From NCBI GenBank assembly GCA_937877685.1, contig CALFGU010000032.1:1-30014 (forward strand): a DNA stretch of 30,014 nucleotides. Reading direction: 5' to 3'. The stretch comes from an uncultured Prevotella sp. GTDB taxonomy: Bacteria > Bacteroidota > Bacteroidia > Bacteroidales > Bacteroidaceae. The notes beneath the pieces are model-generated. The model was given only the letters and a program-made list of their open reading frames with translations, was not told where the DNA came from and made no database searches. Positions within the stretch are counted from its first letter, which is position 1. Each line of letters starts with the position of its first letter. Below, piece after piece: positions 24,316 through 30,014 of the stretch. Made by a program: the position numbers and the translations under genes.

Positions 24316-24573
24316 GCGGATGAGGCGCCCCATCGGGGCAACGAGCCTATAGCCCAGGGCAAGTTCCGCAGGAACAGCGCCCTGGGTTGCTTGGTAGTGG
24401 AGGTGCGCCCCTGAAGGGGGCAAAAGCAGAAATGAAGAAGTTTTTACTTTATATTGTTTAGGCTTTTGCCCCTTTCAGGGGCGCACCATGCGGGGCGGCA
24501 GTTCACCCAGGGTGTCGGCTCACAAGTTCGCCTTGCCCTGGGCTATAGGCTTTTGGGCTTTCAGCCCGCCCCG
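24316..24573. repeat. Large imperfect palindrome, REP-like, about 260 bp
   Basis: The arms pair in blocks. GCCTATAGCCCAGGGCAAG (24345-24363) pairs perfectly with 24532-24550. A 26-base block at 24402-24427 (GGTGCGCCCCTGAA...) pairs with 24462-24487 with one mismatch. Between them GCCCTGGGT and ACCCAGGGT also face each other. The loop 24428-24461 is AT-rich. No coding potential. Similar GCCCAGGG-containing palindromes are, from memory, scattered in Bacteroidetes genomes, some near REP-associated transposases; none is present here. Confidence 0.75.
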
Positions 24574-24661
24574 TTGTAAGGTCATTGGATTGTAGGTCAT
24601 CCAAAGAGAAGGGACTTAACACCTTTTAAGCGAAGCAACCTCAGAACCTTCGTTTACACTG

Positions 24662-24693
24662 CAAATTTAACCCACAAAAATCTTACCCTCCAA
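24662..24693 (-). promoter_or_regulatory. Bacteroidetes promoter of the ABC operon
   Basis: On the minus strand TTG (24691-24693), a 21-base spacer and TAAATTTG (24662-24669) match both promoter elements. It predicts a leader of about 400 bases before the ATPase gene, containing the palindrome and the octamer array. Confidence 0.6.
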
Positions 24694-24718
24694 GCCTTTT
24701 TTGCCTCCAAGAGTGGAT

Positions 24719-24758
24719 TGTATGATTATCACACACCACATTGTATGAATATCATACA
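24719..24758. promoter_or_regulatory. Tandem 17-bp dyads, probable operator
   Basis: TGTATGAATATCATACA (24742-24758) is a perfect inverted repeat around a 3-base centre. TGTATGATTATCACACA (24719-24735) is nearly the same. The centres are 23 bp apart. They lie between the divergent ABC promoter and the response-regulator promoter, upstream of both -33 elements, which suits an activator or shared regulator. Confidence 0.7.
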
Positions 24759-24795
24759 CTTTACTCATTCACACGGCGGTTCTATAGTAAGAATC

Positions 24796-24827
24796 TTTGC
24801 GCACTCCCTTAAATTTCCCTACTTTTG
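24796..24827 (+). promoter_or_regulatory. Bacteroidetes promoter of the two-component operon
   Basis: TTTG (24796-24799), a 20-base spacer and TACTTTTG (24820-24827) match the consensus fully. It also shows that the in-frame TTG at 24797 is not the translation start. Confidence 0.75.
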
Positions 24828-24853
24828 TAGCACCAAAAAACAAGTTTTTCCCT

Positions 24854-25375
24854 ATGACTGCTTACGACACCTTGCTCGTCGTTGACGATAACCCTGCCGT
24901 GCTCACCGCTATCAAGATTGCGCTGGGCGCTTACTTTGCCAAAATCGTGACACTCTCAAATCCCGAGCAGATTCTCTTGACGATGAACCAAGAACCCATT
25001 GATGCGGTGTTGCTGGATATGAACTTTGCGCCCGGACTTAATTCTGGGCAGGACGGACTCACTTGGTTGAAGAACATTCACCGCACTCACCCCGACATTC
25101 CCGTAATTTTGATTACCGCATACGCCGATATAAATTTAGCAGTTCGCGGATTGAAAAACGGGGCTGCCGATTTCGTGACCAAACCTTGGGATAACGAAGA
25201 ACTCCTACGCACCCTGAAAAGCGCCATCAGCAAAAGCAAGGAAATTGTTCCCCTTGAACAAATCGAGACTGAGCACATCCAACGCGTGGTTGAGAAATGC
25301 CACGGAAATATCAGTCGTGCCGCCGAACTCTTAGGCATTACGCGCCAAACCCTTTACGCCAAAATCCGAAAATGA
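24854..25375 (+). CDS. Response regulator, receiver plus Fis-type HTH without AAA+ domain
   Basis: Cytoplasmic two-component response regulator, 173 residues from ATG 24854 (MTAYDTLLVVDDNPAVLTAI). Receiver residues are complete: Asp11/Asp12, phospho-acceptor Asp55 in VLLDMNF, Thr88 in LITAY and Lys110 in TKPWDNEE. The C-terminal end (HIQRVVEKCHGNISRAAELL, then GITRQTLYAKIRK) is the Fis-type HTH of NtrC-family regulators. The roughly 240-residue sigma-54-interacting AAA+ domain between them is absent, leaving a short linker, as in RegA/PrrA/ActR regulators. It therefore should act at ordinary promoters rather than through sigma-54. The stop overlaps the kinase start by ATGA, so translation is coupled. 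Likely target: the dyads at 24719-24758 and the divergent ABC operon. Confidence 0.92.
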   Translation: MTAYDTLLVVDDNPAVLTAIKIALGAYFAKIVTLSNPEQILLTMNQEPIDAVLLDMNFAPGLNSGQDGLTWLKNIHRTHPDIPVILITAYADINLAVRGLKNGAADFVTKPWDNEELLRTLKSAISKSKEIVPLEQIETEHIQRVVEKCHGNISRAAELLGITRQTLYAKIRK

Positions 25376-26274
25376 CACACCTCGATATGCTCCTTACCCT
25401 CGGTGTCGCGGTTCTCCTTGGGTTGGGCTACACCATATATAAATATGTGCGCCACCAGTTCCTCTTGCGCGACCGTGCTCACCTCATGCGCGAGGCCATT
25501 CGTAACAAGGACTTCTCGTTCCGACTTCCCACGAAGGGACTTTCCTTTGGCGAGCGCGCCCTGCAAGAAGTGCTCAACGATTTCAGTGGGTATATCAACA
25601 CGCTCTCGGCGCAAAAGGAGGTGGAGTCTTGGCAACGCCTGACGCGCGTACTCACCCACGAAATTATGAATGCCGCCACGCCCATCAGCAGTATCACGCA
25701 GGCCTACCTGTCCGACCCTGCGCTGAAAGACACTCCCTACGAAGAGGGCATACGTGCCATTCACACCACCAGCACGGGTATGACGGAGTTTGTAAAAAAC
25801 TTCCGCAAAATGAGCGCCCTGCAAGAACCCACGATGACCGACATTCCCCTACTCGACTTACTCCTTTCGCTGAAAAGCATGCACACGGACCTCACTTGGA
25901 CACTTCAAGTGTCACCAGACTCACGCATCAAGGCGGACGAGAATATGCTTCGCCAAGTGCTTGTCAATCTCATTCAAAACGCTAAGGAGGCGGGCGCTAC
26001 GGAAATTGCTTTCCGCTTCACGCAACAGCAGGCGTCCGTCGTTTATGCCCATGACCCGGAGCGCAAATTCTCACTCTCTGTCAGCAACAACGGCAGCCCC
26101 ATTCCCGCTGAGGTGAGAAGCGAAATCTTCATCCCTTTCTTCACCACCAAACCTACGGGCACGGGTATCGGTCTGCCTCTCTCGCGACAGATGATGATGA
26201 AGCAGGGCATCAACCTCTTGCTCAGCGACCGCCCTTTGCCGGGTTATCACGCCACGTTCGTACTTTGCAACTAG
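25372..26274 (+). CDS. Sensor histidine kinase, NtrY/NtrB-like
   Basis: The 300-residue kinase starts at ATG 25372, overlapping the regulator stop. One membrane helix (LLTLGVAVLLGLGYTIYKYV, residues 7-26) anchors it, and no sizeable periplasmic sensor domain is present. A short linker (RNKDFSFRLPTKGLSFGERA) precedes the dimerisation helix with His96 in VLTHEIMNAATPISS. The catalytic domain has the N-box NLIQNAKEA (199-207), a G1 region reading SNNGSPIP at 238-245 (Asn instead of the usual Asp, Pro instead of the second Gly), the F-box FIPFFTTK and G2 GTGIGLPLS. The HEIMN and NNG forms occur in NtrY-like kinases, so activity is expected. With so little outside the membrane it may sense the membrane or its partner ABC transporter. 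Confidence 0.93.
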   Translation: MTHLDMLLTLGVAVLLGLGYTIYKYVRHQFLLRDRAHLMREAIRNKDFSFRLPTKGLSFGERALQEVLNDFSGYINTLSAQKEVESWQRLTRVLTHEIMNAATPISSITQAYLSDPALKDTPYEEGIRAIHTTSTGMTEFVKNFRKMSALQEPTMTDIPLLDLLLSLKSMHTDLTWTLQVSPDSRIKADENMLRQVLVNLIQNAKEAGATEIAFRFTQQQASVVYAHDPERKFSLSVSNNGSPIPAEVRSEIFIPFFTTKPTGTGIGLPLSRQMMMKQGINLLLSDRPLPGYHATFVLCN

Positions 26275-26543
26275 CAGATTTTAGAGTGCTTACACAAACT
26301 CACTAATTGGGCGAATAATTTGAGACTTTGTGCGCACAAAGAGTAATTTCGTGCGCGCAAAGTCTATTATTGTTTTCCCCACAACTATTTTCCCCCTTCT
26401 TGCATGCTGAAAAATCCTTTTTGGCATGCACTTTTTTAGCATCAACTAAAAAATTTTTAGCGTCAACTAAAAAAAAGTTTCATTTTCTTGTTACAAATTT
26501 GCACTTCGTACGTTTACCCTATTGAAGAACGCACAAAAACGAC
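26275..26543. promoter_or_regulatory. Palindrome-rich region before the ECF sigma gene
   Basis: Holds the perfect 16-bp palindrome CTTTGTGCGCACAAAG (26326-26341), with wider arms GACTTTG / CAAAGTC to 26364. A hairpin TGCATGC / GCATGCA lies at 26401-26430. Two copies of TTTTTAGCRTCAACTAAAAA follow near 26434-26475, 21 bp apart, each itself an inverted repeat. No TAnnTTTG box is convincing before the sigma gene, which suits an ECF-type or self-controlled promoter. Confidence 0.55.
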
Positions 26544-27071
26544 ATGAGCAAAGACATCTTAACCACCGTTTTCACCTCCCTGCGGAAGAACTTTCTGAAG
26601 CAGGCGCAGCGCATCCTCGCTTCGGAAGAGGATGCTGAGGATGTCGTACAAGATGCCTTCTGCAAATTGTGGCGCAGTGACTACACGCTGAAAACAGAGA
26701 ACGAAGCGGAAGCACTGGCGCGCACCACCATCCGAAATCTCTCACTTGACGAACTGCGCAAGCAGGAAGTAAGGCCGCAGTTCTCTCTTGACACCGAGCG
26801 CGACACGGTTCTGCAACGCTCCGCCTTAGAAGAAATTGAAATCCGCGAACGCTTTGAGCAGGTTGAAACCATTATCGAAGCCGCTCTCTCGCCCTCTGAG
26901 CGCCGCGTGATGCACTTAAAAGAATATGAGGAGCACAGTATTGAGGAAATTGCCGAGATGATGCACCTTACAGAAGCCGCCGTGCGCATGAAGTTATCAA
27001 GAGCGCGCAAAAGAATACGCACCGTTTACCAAGAACAAAACAAAAAGGAAGGAGGCAGTCATGACTACTGA
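26544..27071 (+). CDS. ECF-type RNA polymerase sigma factor
   Basis: Extracytoplasmic-function sigma-70 factor, 175 residues, the usual ECF length. Region 2 spans about residues 5-75, with ASEEDAEDVVQDAFCKLW at 26-43, the core-binding segment. Region 4 runs over about 115-160, with LSPSERRVMHLKEYEEHSIE and the HTH IAEMMHLTEAAVRMKLSRAR. No region 3 is present. It overlaps the next gene by 11 bases, which typically pairs an ECF factor with its membrane anti-sigma factor. The upstream region is full of dyads and lacks a housekeeping promoter, so autoregulation is plausible. A specific ECF subgroup cannot be assigned by eye. Confidence 0.94.
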   Translation: MSKDILTTVFTSLRKNFLKQAQRILASEEDAEDVVQDAFCKLWRSDYTLKTENEAEALARTTIRNLSLDELRKQEVRPQFSLDTERDTVLQRSALEEIEIRERFEQVETIIEAALSPSERRVMHLKEYEEHSIEEIAEMMHLTEAAVRMKLSRARKRIRTVYQEQNKKEGGSHDY

Positions 27072-27507
27072 TAAGACATACTGGAAAGCCCTTGAAGAAC
27101 GCTATTTTGAAGGACTAACCACGAAGGAAGAAGAGCGCCTTCTGCGACAATTTCTCACGACAGAGATGGCGCAAACGGAAGATTTCGAAGAACTCCGCGC
27201 CGTTATGGGATTCCTCGCCATGGGTAAGGCGGAGCGCAAGCAGAAACAGATTCCCCTTTGGCGCAGTCCCAAGGTGATGCGATGGAGTGCGGCTGCCTGC
27301 TTCTTACTTCTTGCTGGCATCGGAGGGTATCACCTAATGCCCCGCACCACTTACGTTGCTTACGTCGATGGGCGCCGAACGACTGACAAAATGGAAGTTC
27401 TTGCGCAAATGCACGGAGTTATGACTGACATCAATGCCGACACGCCCACCAGCACCATGGAGGCAAGCATGAGCGACTTACTCAACACACTGAACACTGA
27501 AGAATAA
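27061..27507 (+). CDS. Putative anti-sigma factor, single-pass membrane protein
   Basis: A 148-residue protein whose start overlaps the sigma gene, with the layout of a small anti-sigma factor. A charged helical cytoplasmic part comes first (residues 1-70: YWKALEERYFEGLTTKEEER, then LLRQFLTTEMAQTEDFEEL). One membrane helix follows at about 74-92 (MRWSAAACFLLLAGIGGYHL), then a short 55-residue outer part. No zinc HxxxCxxC motif and no FecR-like domain are visible, so the family is not certain. The role is inferred from the overlap, membrane topology and operon. Degradation of such a protein would free the sigma factor. Confidence 0.72.
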   Translation: MTTDKTYWKALEERYFEGLTTKEEERLLRQFLTTEMAQTEDFEELRAVMGFLAMGKAERKQKQIPLWRSPKVMRWSAAACFLLLAGIGGYHLMPRTTYVAYVDGRRTTDKMEVLAQMHGVMTDINADTPTSTMEASMSDLLNTLNTEE

Positions 27508-27516
27508 ATTTTGACC

Positions 27517-27972
27517 ATGAAACGCATACTTTTACTCTCCGCCCTCTGCCTTGCCCTCATGTCGGCAACAGCGCAAAAGGGGCTTAACATAGCCATCTAC
27601 TTTTCAGAACCCTATCTGGAAATGGAGGGACTTTCGCACGTTCATATTGAAGGTAACGACCTCGTTCCGTATAATCTTTCCCTGTTTCGGAGTCTTCGCC
27701 TCACGCCTGAAAGTACGCCTGACATATCAAGGAAACTCATGGAAGAGCGGGTTATGGAAGACGGGAAACATGCCACAAAGAAAGAGGTGGTTATGATAGG
27801 CGGCAGACTTTATTACGGATTCTACGTGTTGCCCCCAAAAGATGAGAAGACCAATCGCTACATCTTTTTCCGCAACAACTGCCTGAAACCCGAGGCAAAA
27901 CCTCAAGAAATCATGCTTGTCTATATTGAGGGAAAGGCTTCGCCCAGTGAACTTAAAAAGATATTTAAATAA
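27517..27972 (+). CDS. Small exported protein of unknown function (DUF6108-like)
   Basis: A 151-residue protein with a Sec signal (MKRILLLSALCLALMSATAQ). ATG 27517 is preferred to a TTG at 27511. The mature part contains VHIEGNDLVPYNLSLFRSLR, then a Glu/Lys-rich helix (DISRKLMEERVMEDGKHATK) and beta strands (MIGGRLYYGFYVLPP; RYIFFRNN; IMLVYIEGKASPSELKKIF). It resembles, from memory, small periplasmic Bacteroidales proteins grouped as DUF6108, found after ECF sigma genes; not checked. No catalytic motif is evident. It lies nine bases after the putative anti-sigma gene and 20 bases before the outer-membrane gene, so it belongs to the same operon. Confidence 0.8.
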   Translation: MKRILLLSALCLALMSATAQKGLNIAIYFSEPYLEMEGLSHVHIEGNDLVPYNLSLFRSLRLTPESTPDISRKLMEERVMEDGKHATKKEVVMIGGRLYYGFYVLPPKDEKTNRYIFFRNNCLKPEAKPQEIMLVYIEGKASPSELKKIFK

Positions 27973-27992
27973 CAACTTCAAAAACTCATATT

Positions 27993-28946
27993 ATGAAACG
28001 CAGATTACTTTTCGTGGCAACCGCCTTACTCACCGCCGCCACTGCTTTTGCCACCGAACAAAGCGACACCCTCGTTGTAAAAAATCCCTCGGAAGTGACC
28101 GTCATCAACACGGACAGTTGTTGCGTCATTCAGATACAAGGTAAAAACGGAAACCCAGAGTTTTCCTACCGACAGATGATTCCGCTCACTAAGGACACTC
28201 CCACGCTCATCAATGAGAGCAACACGGAATGGAACTTCAAAATTCCGTTCTTCAGTACTTCAGTAAAAGAGAATAAACAGGGAGTTACCACCACCACTAT
28301 AAGCACAACAACATCGCGCGTCAAGAAGCACAGATGGGAAAACGCATCTCCGCAGTTGAATATAAATCTCGGATTATTGGGCGTCGGTTATGTTGCCAGC
28401 CTTAACACACCTCAGGGCATGCACACGGAAATGTTTGACTCGTATGAGTTCCTTGGTCCCCGCTTAATGTTTATGTACCAACCGCGCATGAGTCGCTTTT
28501 CTTACGGATTCGGGGTGGGTACGAACTGGAAGAATTTCCGCATGACGGATGAGGTGCGCTTTAGCCGCGAACCCAATGGCAATACCGTTTTAACGAATTA
28601 TCCAGAGGGCGCACATATTGGTTTTTCTCGCGCAAAGGTGTTCAGTTGGACCGTTCCCTTTGAGGTGAAATACTATATGACGGATAAAATCAGCCTTAGC
28701 GCTTCGAGCATTGTGAATTTCAACACTTATGCTTCGCTAAAGACACGTTACACCACTCCCGAGGGACAGGGCGTGAAGGAACTGGACACGCATCTCCACC
28801 AAAACCCCGTTACGGTGGACTTCATGGGACATTTGAAGTACGGTGCTTTGGGTTTGTACGTGAAGTACAGTCCTTGCAACGTCTTTGAGAGCGGAAAGGG
28901 TCCGAAATTCCAATCTTGGTCAACGGGTATCACCTTCGGGTTCTAA
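27993..28946 (+). CDS. Putative outer-membrane beta-barrel protein
   Basis: A 317-residue protein with a Sec signal (MKRRLLFVATALLTAATAFA), then about 120 residues of Ser/Thr-rich periplasmic or plug-like sequence. A run of alternating hydrophobic strands follows (INLGLLGVGYVASL, RLMFMYQPRMSRFSYGFGVG, FSWTVPFEVKYYMTDKISLS, ALGLYVKYSPCNVF) and it ends FQSWSTGITFGF. The terminal Phe and strand pattern are typical of outer-membrane barrels inserted by BamA. Probably 8-10 strands; no known family was recognised. Last gene of the ECF operon, and so a likely target or signal source of the envelope response. The N-terminal TTTTISTTTSRVK segment is low complexity. Confidence 0.82.
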   Translation: MKRRLLFVATALLTAATAFATEQSDTLVVKNPSEVTVINTDSCCVIQIQGKNGNPEFSYRQMIPLTKDTPTLINESNTEWNFKIPFFSTSVKENKQGVTTTTISTTTSRVKKHRWENASPQLNINLGLLGVGYVASLNTPQGMHTEMFDSYEFLGPRLMFMYQPRMSRFSYGFGVGTNWKNFRMTDEVRFSREPNGNTVLTNYPEGAHIGFSRAKVFSWTVPFEVKYYMTDKISLSASSIVNFNTYASLKTRYTTPEGQGVKELDTHLHQNPVTVDFMGHLKYGALGLYVKYSPCNVFESGKGPKFQSWSTGITFGF

Positions 28947-28960
28947 CTTTCGCTCACTGA

Positions 28961-28992
28961 GTTCTGAGGTTCTGAAGTTCTGAAGTTCTGAG
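28961..28992. repeat. Octamer array GTTCTGAR after the outer-membrane gene
   Basis: Four units in 8-base register: GTTCTGAG, GTTCTGAA, GTTCTGAA, GTTCTGAG, then GTCC. Read as (A)RGTTCTG it belongs to the same AGGTTNTN octamer family as the leader arrays, but here it lies in a 3' region in the opposite sense to its gene. Confidence 0.7.
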
Positions 28993-29051
28993 GTCCAAAA
29001 AAATCCCCACGTCAGCATTAACTTTTATACATAAACCCAACACAGTTGTTT

Positions 29052-29087
29052 CAGTATCCCTTCGGCATCGGAGGGATACTTTTTTAT
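29052..29087 (+). terminator. Terminator of the ECF operon
   Basis: Stem GTATCCCT / AGGGATAC (29054-29061 and 29072-29079) with loop TCGGCATCGG and a T6 run from 29080. Confidence 0.88.
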
Positions 29088-29152
29088 TTCTGTATAATCC
29101 CCTCTGTCAGAGGATGAAGATAGGCATTCGCGCCTCAGTCATACAACCATTT

Positions 29153-29233
29153 TAAACTCCATCTTAAATAGTCAAAACTAAGTTACTAATAGCGCGCACT
29201 AAGTCACTAATAATTTAAATTAACGCACTAATA
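29153..29233. repeat. 17-bp repeat copy 2 and 21-bp-spaced ACTAAGTYACTAATA boxes
   Basis: TAAACTCCATCTTAAAT (29153-29169) is identical to 17389-17405. ACTAAGTTACTAATA (29177-29191) and ACTAAGTCACTAATA (29198-29212) are 21 bp apart, and a third partial box ACTAATA at 29227 keeps the register. They lie about 70-125 bp upstream of the trpS -7 box. Confidence 0.65.
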
Positions 29234-29278
29234 GTTTCAACGCTATCTAAGAGAGTTTTTTCTATGATGGATTTACGC

Positions 29279-29309
29279 TTTGCAATGTGATTAAAATTTC
29301 GTAATTTTG
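29279..29309 (+). promoter_or_regulatory. Bacteroidetes promoter of trpS
   Basis: TTTG (29279-29282), a 19-base spacer and TAATTTTG (29302-29309) match both consensus elements. Transcription should start near 29314-29317. Confidence 0.8.
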
Positions 29310-29316
29310 CACACTC

Positions 29317-29339
29317 ATAGGCGCCTATACGAAATAGGC
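29317..29339 (+). promoter_or_regulatory. Competing hairpins at the 5' end of the trpS leader
   Basis: ATAGGCGCCTAT (29317-29328) is a perfect 12-bp palindrome. Its right half also pairs downstream as GCCTAT-ACGAA-ATAGGC (29323-29339). The two folds exclude each other and would sit at the very start of the transcript. No T-box features or leader peptide rich in Trp were seen. Confidence 0.5.
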
Positions 29340-29374
29340 ACCCATCTGAATCCGTAAAAACACTCCACAAGAAT

Positions 29375-30014
29375 ATGGCAAACGAAAAGATTATCCTTAC
29401 AGGCGACCGCCCAACTGGACGCCTTCATATTGGTCACTTTGTAGGTTCACTCCGTCGCCGAGTTGAACTTCAGAATGAGGGTGACTTCAAGAAGATGTTC
29501 GTATTTATCGCCGACGCTCAGGCGCTCACGGACAACATTGACAATCCCGAAAAGGTGCGTCAGAATGTTATCGAAGTGGCACTCGACTATTTGGCGTGCG
29601 GACTTGACCCTGAAAAGGTAACACTCTTCATTCAGAGTCAGATTCCTGAACTCTGCGAACTTTCGTTCTACTTCATGGACCTCGTAAGCGTGAGTCGCTT
29701 GCAGCGCAACCCGACGGTGAAGACCGAAATCGCGATGCGCGGTTTTGAAAGTTCAATCCCCGTAGGTTTCTTCACCTATCCCGTTTCGCAGGCTGCAGAC
29801 ATCGCTGCCTTCCGTGCGACAACCGTTCCCGCAGGTGAGGACCAGCGCCCCATGATTGAGCAGGCGACAGAAATCGTACGCCGTTTCAACTACATCTATG
29901 GCGATACGCTCGTTGAACCTCAGATTATGCTCCCCGAAAATGCCGCTTGTCTCCGCCTCCCCGGCACTGACGGTAAGGCAAAAATGTCTAAGTCATTGGG
30001 CAACTGCATTTACC
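29375..30014 (+). CDS. trpS: Tryptophanyl-tRNA synthetase, C-terminal part outside the window
   Basis: Cytoplasmic class I synthetase that charges tRNA-Trp. From ATG 29375 the protein starts MANEKIILTGDRPTGRLHIG, containing the HIGH signature in GRLHIGHFVGS at residues about 15-25. Next come FIADAQALTDN, the tRNA/Trp pocket segment GFFTYPVSQAADIAAF and PAGEDQRPMIEQATEI. The KMSKS loop appears as GKAKMSKSLGN near the window end. About 213 residues are visible of an expected 330-380; the frame runs off the right edge. It has a clear promoter with paired -33 and -7 boxes and a structured leader. Confidence 0.97.
   Translation, partial: MANEKIILTGDRPTGRLHIGHFVGSLRRRVELQNEGDFKKMFVFIADAQALTDNIDNPEKVRQNVIEVALDYLACGLDPEKVTLFIQSQIPELCELSFYFMDLVSVSRLQRNPTVKTEIAMRGFESSIPVGFFTYPVSQAADIAAFRATTVPAGEDQRPMIEQATEIVRRFNYIYGDTLVEPQIMLPENAACLRLPGTDGKAKMSKSLGNCIY

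Larger units (their letters stand above)
28947..29374. other. Intergenic region before trpS, 428 bp
   Basis: Holds the GTTCTGAR array, a terminator, the second 17-bp repeat copy, 21-bp-spaced TAAGT boxes and the trpS promoter and leader hairpin, each listed separately. No protein-like open frame was seen. Confidence 0.65.

Noticed and set aside
24316..24573. Complete insertion sequence
   Set aside because: No transposase frame on either strand and no clear target duplication; described as a palindromic repeat only.
29310..29374. T-box or tryptophan attenuator leader
   Set aside because: The leader is only about 60 bases, with no T-box consensus and no Trp-rich leader peptide; only a small hairpin switch is supported.

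Overview
The window looks like a chromosomal piece of a Bacteroidales bacterium that carries the type IX secretion system, most like Prevotellaceae or a relative. The signs are a PorZ-type propeller protein with a type IX sorting-like tail, and many upstream boxes of the Bacteroidetes form TAnnTTTG, several with a TTG or TTTG 18-21 bases before. Shine-Dalgarno sequences are generally lacking. Lipoproteins carry acidic residues just after the lipobox cysteine. The glycan genes (GH109-like, GH2) are typical of host- or mucin-associated members. The genus cannot be fixed from sequence reading alone.

Layout, left to right. Minus strand: murC (cut by the window edge) and murG, with a promoter box and leader hairpin. 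Plus strand: priA, a lipoprotein gene with strongly biased codons, a long non-coding stretch holding a MITE-like inverted repeat, then a tight run of porZ and two GT2 glycosyltransferases. A two-way terminator separates this run from a minus-strand transglutaminase/leucine-rich-repeat lipoprotein. Next is a GH109-like protein with an unusual Ala/Lys-rich tail, a 63-bp tandem repeat and a minus-strand MATE exporter. It is divergent from an Mrp-type ATPase, which is followed by a periplasmic GH2 beta-galactosidase and a small winged-helix protein. A minus-strand LolD/MacB-type ABC pair follows, divergent from a response regulator/histidine kinase pair. The end holds an ECF sigma / putative anti-sigma / secreted protein / outer-membrane protein operon and the start of trpS.

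How genes may work together. In Porphyromonas, PorZ binds anionic lipopolysaccharide and serves the sortase complex, so two glycosyltransferases directly behind porZ suggest a link to making that glycolipid. The response regulator has a Fis-type DNA-binding end but no AAA+ domain. Two near-identical 17-bp dyads lie between its promoter and the divergent ABC promoter, a plausible shared operator. The ECF operon looks like a self-contained envelope-response unit.

The most unusual layer is in the non-coding DNA. (1) An octamer array (AACCT once every 8 bases) sits in the 5' leaders of three unrelated genes, always in the same sense and 10-17 bases before the start codon. (2) A nonamer array (CTATAG every 9 bases) occurs in three spacers. 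(3) TAAGT boxes spaced mostly 21 bp lie upstream of priA, the beta-galactosidase and trpS. (4) A roughly 260-bp imperfect palindrome probably lies in the ABC operon leader. No tRNA, rRNA, CRISPR array, transposase or prophage gene was recognised.
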